A stretch of 55,431 nt of DNA from an uncultured Clostridia bacterium (GTDB lineage: Bacteria; Bacillota; Clostridia; Oscillospirales; Oscillospiraceae). A program made the translations under genes and the position numbers. The DNA lies in contig CAMCSE010000007.1 in NCBI GenBank assembly GCA_945877515.1, positions 1-55,431 on the forward strand, in the 5' to 3' direction. The notes below the pieces were generated by a model. It did no database searches, was not told where the DNA came from, and was given only the letters and a program-made list of their open reading frames with translations. Numbering within the stretch: position 1 is the first letter of the stretch; each line of letters begins with the position of its first letter. This document shows positions 51,500-55,431 of the stretch, one piece after another.

Positions 51500-52129
51500 T
51501 TATTCAAACAATTGCCCCGGAAGTTTCTGCTTCTCCTTAGGGGGAAATGCTCTGTCAAATACCTCAGCTTCCGCTTCATCCACCAGATAGCCCTGTGGTG
51601 GAGCATATTCCCCGGTAATGCCATCAAGATAACCGGGCTTCAGCTCCTTGCAGAGAAAGAAGGAATCGTCCGTTCCCTCCGGCAAGTCATGGTAACGGAT
51701 ACCGAATTTTCTGGCATAGTCAAACCCGCTTTTCCCGTAAAAGTCAATATTCCCCTCAAAGCACAGCGCACCCGCTCCCAGTTCCGCCGCTTTCTCCAGA
51801 GAATAATCCAGCAGGATCTTTCCATAGCCCTTTCTTTTATACTCTGGGGCGATACAGATCGGCCCCATAGTCATAATGGGAATATCCCGGCCGTCATCCG
51901 TCTTGATGACTGCCCGCATAAACATGTTCTGTCCGATCAGCTGTCCGTCTTTTTCCATCACAAAGTCAAGCTCCGGAACAAACGCCGGATCGCTGCGCAG
52001 CTGATGCAGCACATAATGCTCCAGACAGCCAGGACGGTAAACATTCCAGAAGGCTTCACGCACGAGATTTTCCACCTCGCGGTATTCCTTCTTTTCTTCC
52101 CATCTGATCGTGTAATGCTTTTGCTCCAT
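51500..52129 (-). CDS. GNAT family N-acetyltransferase (YhbS-like)
   Basis: 209 residues from ATG 52129 with AAGAGGAAAGAC upstream; a frame from 52219 has a 30-residue extension without features. VENLVREAFWNVYRPGCLEHYVLHQLR near 17-43, DIPIMTMGPICIAPEYKRKGYGKILLDYSL with the acetyl-CoA loop KRKGYGK, and CFEGNIDFYGKSGF near 139-152 match the YhbS class. Substrate unknown. Confidence 0.88.
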   Translation of the reverse strand: MEQKHYTIRWEEKKEYREVENLVREAFWNVYRPGCLEHYVLHQLRSDPAFVPELDFVMEKDGQLIGQNMFMRAVIKTDDGRDIPIMTMGPICIAPEYKRKGYGKILLDYSLEKAAELGAGALCFEGNIDFYGKSGFDYARKFGIRYHDLPEGTDDSFFLCKELKPGYLDGITGEYAPPQGYLVDEAEAEVFDRAFPPKEKQKLPGQLFE

Positions 52130-52413
52130 GTCTTTCCTCTTTTCTGTTACAGATAAATGATCCATTCGTATTCTGCCGCCTGCCTTCCCCATTATAGTAA
52201 ACGTTCGTTTACTTGTCAAGCGGTTTTTCCTCTACTCTCTGTCGGTTTTTCTCAGAATTGTGATCAGGCGCCGTTCCATACCTATCATTTTATTAACAGT
52301 AATTCTAATATTTGTTGTAATATTTTATAGCTTTACTTTTCTTGTTAATTATTCTACTATATAATCACAAAAGGAAAACACTTCCAAACAAATACTTCAA
52401 GGAGGAAACTACC

Positions 52414-52650
52414 ATGAAAAACATTTCTACTTACGTTATGATCTCCATTCTCTCCCTCGTTCTGGTGGTGGCGACCGCCTTTCTGATGACTGCCGCTGAC
52501 GCACCCATCCGTGAGGCTGGCGGATATCTGCCCCTGATTTTCGGCGCTGTGTTCAGTTGGAGCACCGCAAAGGCTAACCTGATGGAGCGTGAACGTGAAG
52601 TCCGCAACAATGCCCGCGTGAACTTCACTCCCAGCCGCGCCGCTGCCTGA
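52414..52650 (+). CDS. small membrane protein, two spans, unknown
   Basis: 78 residues, ATG 52414 with CAAGGAGGAAAC upstream. Spans at about 8-28 (VMISILSLVLVVATAFLMTA) and 37-54 (GGYLPLIFGAVFSWSTAK), then a basic tail LMEREREVRNNARVNFTPS. I know no family. A strong ribosome site and two downstream terminators indicate a real gene. TATAAT at 52360-52365 is a possible -10 without a clear -35. The preceding 52130-52413 stretch is AT-rich and otherwise empty. Confidence 0.7.
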   Translation: MKNISTYVMISILSLVLVVATAFLMTAADAPIREAGGYLPLIFGAVFSWSTAKANLMEREREVRNNARVNFTPSRAAA

Positions 52651-52683
52651 TACACGGTAAAACCCGTTTTCTCTCTTAAACAG

Positions 52684-52720
52684 TAAGAAGGACACGCTTG
52701 AAAGGCGTGTCCTTCTTAAT
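52684..52720 (+). terminator. terminator after the small membrane protein gene
   Basis: 14-bp perfect stem (52684-52697 with 52705-52718), loop TTGAAAG; short T content in the right arm. Confidence 0.75.
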
Positions 52721-52739
52721 GAATCAGAAACGTTTCAGA

Positions 52740-52774
52740 CGCCGGGCAGACCGTTCTGCCCGGCGTGCTTTTCC
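52740..52774 (+). terminator. second hairpin/terminator
   Basis: 11-bp GC-rich stem (52740-52750 with 52755-52765), loop CCGT, followed by TGCTTTTCC. Confidence 0.7.
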
Positions 52775-52949
52775 CCGTTCTTTTATTCTTTACCTCTTTA
52801 CTACAACAATTCTTCTGATTCAATATCAATGCGTTATTCCAACTCTCTGTTTGCTTTTTCCTCTTCCTGTGTTATAATAATTTTATATAGTGATACAGAA
52901 TGCTCGCCTGTTTCGTGTACTGCACTGTTCACCGGAAAGGAACCCGCTT

Positions 52950-53804
52950 ATGAAACGACACCACAGAGACCCCAAAAACGCCCGTAATCTAGGTGCGGTC
53001 ATCCACCGCCAGCCGTCTGTGTTCATTGTGTATCTGGTACTGCGTCTGATCGTCGTGGGGACGCTTATTTCCTCGATCCTGCGGGGTGAATATGAAAACG
53101 CGTTTATTTGCCTGTTGGTGCTGGTTCTGTTCATGCTGCCGTTTTTTATCCAGCAGAACTTTGGTATTGAGCTGCCCTCCACGCTGGAGATCATCATTCT
53201 GCTGTTTATTTTCGCCTCGGAGATCTTGGGCGAGCTGGGCTGCTACTTTATCTCCTATCCCCACTGGGATTCCATGCTGCATACCGTTACCGGCTTCCTC
53301 TGCGCAGCTACCGGCTTTGCGCTGATCGACATCCTCAACCGCAACAGCAGGATCAAGTTCACCCTCTCGCCGGTGTATGTGGCGTTGGTGGCGTTCTGCT
53401 TTTCCATGACGGTCGGCGTTCTGTGGGAGTTTTTTGAATTTGGGATGGACCGGCTGTTCCTTCTTGATATGCAGAAGGATACCGTGGTCACTTCCATTAC
53501 CTCTGTTATGCTGGACCCCACCAACAAAAATATTCCCGTCACCATTGACGGCATCACGTCTGTTGCCGTTAATGGAACAGACTTAGGTTTCAACGGTTAC
53601 CTTGATATCGGCCTGTACGACACCATGGCTGACCTTTTTGTCAACTTCATCGGCGCGGTGGTGTTCAGTGTCATCGGTTATTTCTATATCAAACGCCGGG
53701 GAAAGGGTAAGATCGCAAAAGCCTTTATCCCCACGCTTGTGGAGCCGGACGGTGAGCAGGAGCAGCTGCCGCCACAATCCTCTGAGGAGCAGGACTCGCT
53801 CTAA
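52950..53804 (+). CDS. YjdF/DUF2238-like multi-span membrane protein
   Basis: 284 residues, ATG 52950 with GGAAAGGA upstream. Six to seven spans, among them FIVYLVLRLIVVGTLISSIL, ICLLVLVLFMLPFFI, LEIIILLFIFASEILGEL, VALVAFCFSMTVGVLWEFFEFGMD and LFVNFIGAVVFSVIGYFYI. The motifs HWDSMLHTVTGFLCAATGF, FSMTVGVLWEFFEF and YDTMADLFVNFIGA are those of the DUF2238/YjdF group. Charged C-terminal tail. Function unknown; no operon partner. Confidence 0.82.
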   Translation: MKRHHRDPKNARNLGAVIHRQPSVFIVYLVLRLIVVGTLISSILRGEYENAFICLLVLVLFMLPFFIQQNFGIELPSTLEIIILLFIFASEILGELGCYFISYPHWDSMLHTVTGFLCAATGFALIDILNRNSRIKFTLSPVYVALVAFCFSMTVGVLWEFFEFGMDRLFLLDMQKDTVVTSITSVMLDPTNKNIPVTIDGITSVAVNGTDLGFNGYLDIGLYDTMADLFVNFIGAVVFSVIGYFYIKRRGKGKIAKAFIPTLVEPDGEQEQLPPQSSEEQDSL

Positions 53805-53857
53805 ATCAATATTCCGGCTAACGGCCAGAAACATGATAAGAGTGGCGGGACATTTTG

Positions 53858-53916
53858 TGATATGCTCCCCTATGAGAGACAGTAAACAAACTGTCTCTCA
53901 TAGGGGAGCATTGTCA
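53858..53916. mobile_element. 59-bp miniature inverted-repeat element (IS-like ends)
   Basis: Two 22-bp perfect arms (53862-53883 with 53890-53911) flank AAACAA; the outer ends read TGA...TCA. A related sequence (TGATATGCTCCC then ATGAGA) stands alone at 55109-55130. This is what is left when terminal repeats of an insertion sequence remain after internal deletion, or a MITE. No transposase is visible. Alternatively a strong RNA hairpin. Confidence 0.5.
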
Positions 53917-54073
53917 TGCCATGTAAAACAAAAGTACTGCGGAACAATAAGCATATCGGGATCGCCATCGATACTATAACCAGTGCCAAGTTTCTGTATC
54001 TGACAAGAAGAGCCAACCAATGTGTCTACAGTTCCGCCGGGATTGCGGGAGTGCTTCTCCCTGTATCGCTATC

Positions 54074-54673
54074 TCACATTGGCTCTGTCTCCGCCGCCAA
54101 CTTTTCCTGTACCAGCTGTGCGGCGCATTTCTGATATTCCTCCGGGCGGATGTGCAGCCGCGAAAACAGCTCGATCTCCTTTCGAGGAATATGGCAGTAG
54201 CCGTTGGGGTTCTTTTCCAGATAGTTCTGGTGATACTCCTCCGCCGGATAGAAATTCCGCAGCGGGCAGATCTCCACATAAAAGCGCTTGCTGGCAGCCC
54301 GCTCAATAGAGGCAATGCGTTCCACCGTCTCTTTTGCGGCGTCATCGGCATAATACACACCGGTCTGGTACTGACTGCCCAGATCCATGCCCTGCCGGTT
54401 GACCTCTGTAGGATCGATGACGTAAAAATAGGCCAACAGCAGTGCTTCCAGACTCACCTGTGTCGGGTCATAGGTCACTCGCACCGTTTCCCGGAATCCC
54501 GTTCCTCCGGCACAGACCGCTTCGTAATTGGCATCTGCCTCACGCCGTCCGTTGGCATAGCCGCTCTTGGCATCCAGCACACCGGGGATCGCCCGCATCA
54601 GATGCTCGATTCCCCAGAAGCAGCCGCCCGCCAGATAGATGACACGCTCCTGCGTGTTTTTTTCTGTATGCAT
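54074..54673 (-). CDS. msrA: peptide-methionine (S)-S-oxide reductase MsrA
   Basis: Repairs methionine-S-sulfoxide in proteins. 199 residues; the active-site motif is LAGGCFWGIEH near 14-24. YANGRREADANYEAVCAGGTGFRETVRVTYDP and LLLAYFYVIDPTEVNRQGMDLGSQYQTGVYY are further family landmarks. The ending PEEYQKCAAQLVQEKL includes a recycling-type Cys. MsrB is neither fused nor nearby. Promoter at 54814-54842 implies a long 5' leader of about 130 bases. Confidence 0.96.
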   Translation of the reverse strand: MHTEKNTQERVIYLAGGCFWGIEHLMRAIPGVLDAKSGYANGRREADANYEAVCAGGTGFRETVRVTYDPTQVSLEALLLAYFYVIDPTEVNRQGMDLGSQYQTGVYYADDAAKETVERIASIERAASKRFYVEICPLRNFYPAEEYHQNYLEKNPNGYCHIPRKEIELFSRLHIRPEEYQKCAAQLVQEKLAAETEPM

Positions 54674-54813
54674 GTGATACCTCCCAACATCCGCCGTTCC
54701 ATGGCAGGCCGCAGTGATCCATCCAGATAGGCTTCACACAGCAGACAACCGCCGGATCTCATTGCTATGTCTCTTCTTCATTTTGATATTAAAAGCATTA
54801 ATCATTTGTTGTT

Positions 54814-54842
54814 AAAATACTATACAGATAAAACCTTGTCAA
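54814..54842 (-). promoter_or_regulatory. promoter upstream of msrA
   Basis: Minus strand TTGACA (54842-54837), 17-bp spacer, TATTTT (54819-54814). The transcript would have a leader of about 130 bases before the msrA ATG; no known riboswitch pattern is seen in it. Confidence 0.55.
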
Positions 54843-55108
54843 TACAATTGCAAAAAACAGCAATATGTACGGGAATGATCCTTTTTCTTGACAAAACTCA
54901 TAAATCACTGGTATGGGTCTAATATCGGCTCAAGTATCTCTTTTGTTGCACCCATATGCAGCAGGATCGCCACATCGGTATCAGAATCGTCCATGTGTTC
55001 ACCGTCTCTTCCCCTTACTTTTTTATTTGCAGTATTGCATCAAACTCGCAGAGGTAAAACGTCACCACTATATCTTTCTCGTTGACTTATCTCTCTATTT
55101 CAATACTT

Positions 55109-55130
55109 TGATATGCTCCCTCAATGAGAA
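55109..55130. repeat. solo terminal repeat related to the 53858-53916 element
   Basis: TGATATGCTCCC followed after two or three bases by ATGAGA, as at the left end of the miniature element 1.25 kb upstream. The similarity covers about 20 bases with a small gap. Confidence 0.4.
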
Positions 55131-55194
55131 GCCGTTGGCATTGAATTAACTTGCAGAAAACAATTAAATCCGGTGGAACTCAGCACCGGAAAAC

Positions 55195-55230
55195 GAGCGT
55201 TCCGGCCGTTCCGTCAGAACGCTCTTTTTT
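55195..55230 (+). terminator. intrinsic terminator of an unassigned plus-strand transcript
   Basis: Arms 55195-55202 and 55217-55224 give an 8-bp stem with partial pairing in the 14-base loop, followed by six T. A further hairpin CCGGTG/CACCGG precedes it at about 55170-55189. No protein gene lies directly upstream, so a small RNA may end here. Confidence 0.7.
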
Positions 55231-55431
55231 GTGCTTTTGGGAATCTCCCCTTCCCTCTTTTACCTACCCATTAATATTCGTAAGCTCTTTTGAATACACC
55301 TTTCAATAGGGTGTTGTCATGCAAAGCAAAATGCTCCTTCCTTTTTCTTGACAGAGAAACATGTGATGGCAATACAGTGCTTACACCATCGCTTCCTGGG
55401 ATCACAACAGTGTGATCACCACCGTGAAAAA

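Larger units (their letters stand above)
54674..55431. other. AT-rich intergenic tail without a convincing gene
   Basis: Apart from the msrA promoter, I see short frames only. A 15-base direct repeat (TCCTTTTTCTTGACA) occurs at 54879-54893 and 55339-55353. A solo IS-like end lies at 55109-55130, and a plus-strand terminator at 55195-55230. The base composition is lower in GC than its neighbours, suggesting acquired or decayed DNA. The next gene would begin beyond the window. Confidence 0.6.

Noticed and set aside
53916-54134. Plus-strand 72-residue frame after the inverted-repeat element
   Set aside because: No ribosome site, overlaps msrA on the opposite strand for its second half, and no family resemblance; probably a shadow frame.
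54905-54994. Minus-strand 29-residue frame MDDSDTDVAILLHMGATKE...
   Set aside because: It reads like a plausible peptide, but it has no good ribosome site or promoter, no recognisable family and lies in decayed AT-rich sequence; most likely chance or a remnant.
55160-55230. T-box riboswitch suggested by GGTGGAAC before a terminator
   Set aside because: The 14-base T-box core AGGGTGGNACCGCG is not matched; the bases pair within a local CCGGTG/CACCGG hairpin, no stem I or specifier loop is seen, and no tRNA-related gene follows.

Overview
The window looks like a chromosomal segment of an anaerobic gut Firmicute of the class Clostridia, probably Oscillospiraceae (Flavonifractor, Lawsonibacter or Oscillibacter-like). 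The reasons are the GC-rich codon usage with AGGAGG-type ribosome binding sites, the families DUF5685, DUF3793, DUF3343 and IreB, a butyrate-type CoA-transferase, a PASTA kinase and a cdaA-cdaR pair. The organism assignment is inference; no 16S gene is present.

Layout. (1) Positions 1-625: the 3' end of a serine recombinase from an integrated element, broken by a hairpin flanked by 10-bp direct repeats, then a tRNA-Pro(CGG) gene on the minus strand. (2) 766-20079: a long, tightly packed minus-strand housekeeping block. Read in transcription order it holds carD-ispD-ispF, a DUF3343/cysteine desulfurase pair, cdaA-cdaR (c-di-AMP), a RseC-like/DUF5685/J-domain trio, then yicC-remA-gmk-rpoZ-priA-def-fmt-rsmB-rlmN-prpC-prkC-rsgA. 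Most neighbours overlap by 1-14 nt, so translation is probably coupled. (3) 20290-21639: a CoA-transferase preceded by two tandem Rex-like sites. (4) 21905-25977: a GntR-controlled ABC transporter with an unknown 541-residue surface protein. (5) 26180-36256: accessory metabolism and transport: Na/Pi symporter, LysR regulator, ECF S-component plus P-loop kinase, GNAT, SDR, MBL hydrolase, a glycine-riboswitch-controlled amino-acid:Na+ symporter, and a PadR/DUF2812 pair. (6) 36304-41340: rodA, tsaE-tsaB-upp, ireB, a small unknown gene and an SH3-NlpC/P60 wall hydrolase. (7) 41480-43325: a second GntR/ABC system. (8) 43367-47696: a small membrane protein, a truncated DUF2325 remnant with DUF3793 under a 24-bp palindrome, a metal P-type ATPase with a separate HMA chaperone, and a divergent ArsR-AraC fusion regulator. 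(9) 47730-54673: larC, a DMT transporter, ogt, two GNAT proteins, two small or unknown membrane proteins and msrA. (10) 54674-55431: an AT-richer tail with no convincing gene, containing a terminator, repeats and an insertion-sequence-like terminal repeat.

Functional links. The PASTA kinase PrkC and phosphatase PrpC share the window with IreB, the known substrate type of the enterococcal homologue, and with c-di-AMP synthesis, RodA and an NlpC/P60 hydrolase, so cell-envelope control is a theme. The most unusual items are the ArsR-AraC fusion at a divergent promoter whose two -10 elements coincide, the DUF2325 remnant under a DtxR-like palindrome, the putative Rex sites on the CoA-transferase, the ECF S-component fused operonically to a small kinase, and the miniature inverted-repeat element at 53858-53916. 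I see no CRISPR array, rRNA, complete insertion sequence or prophage.
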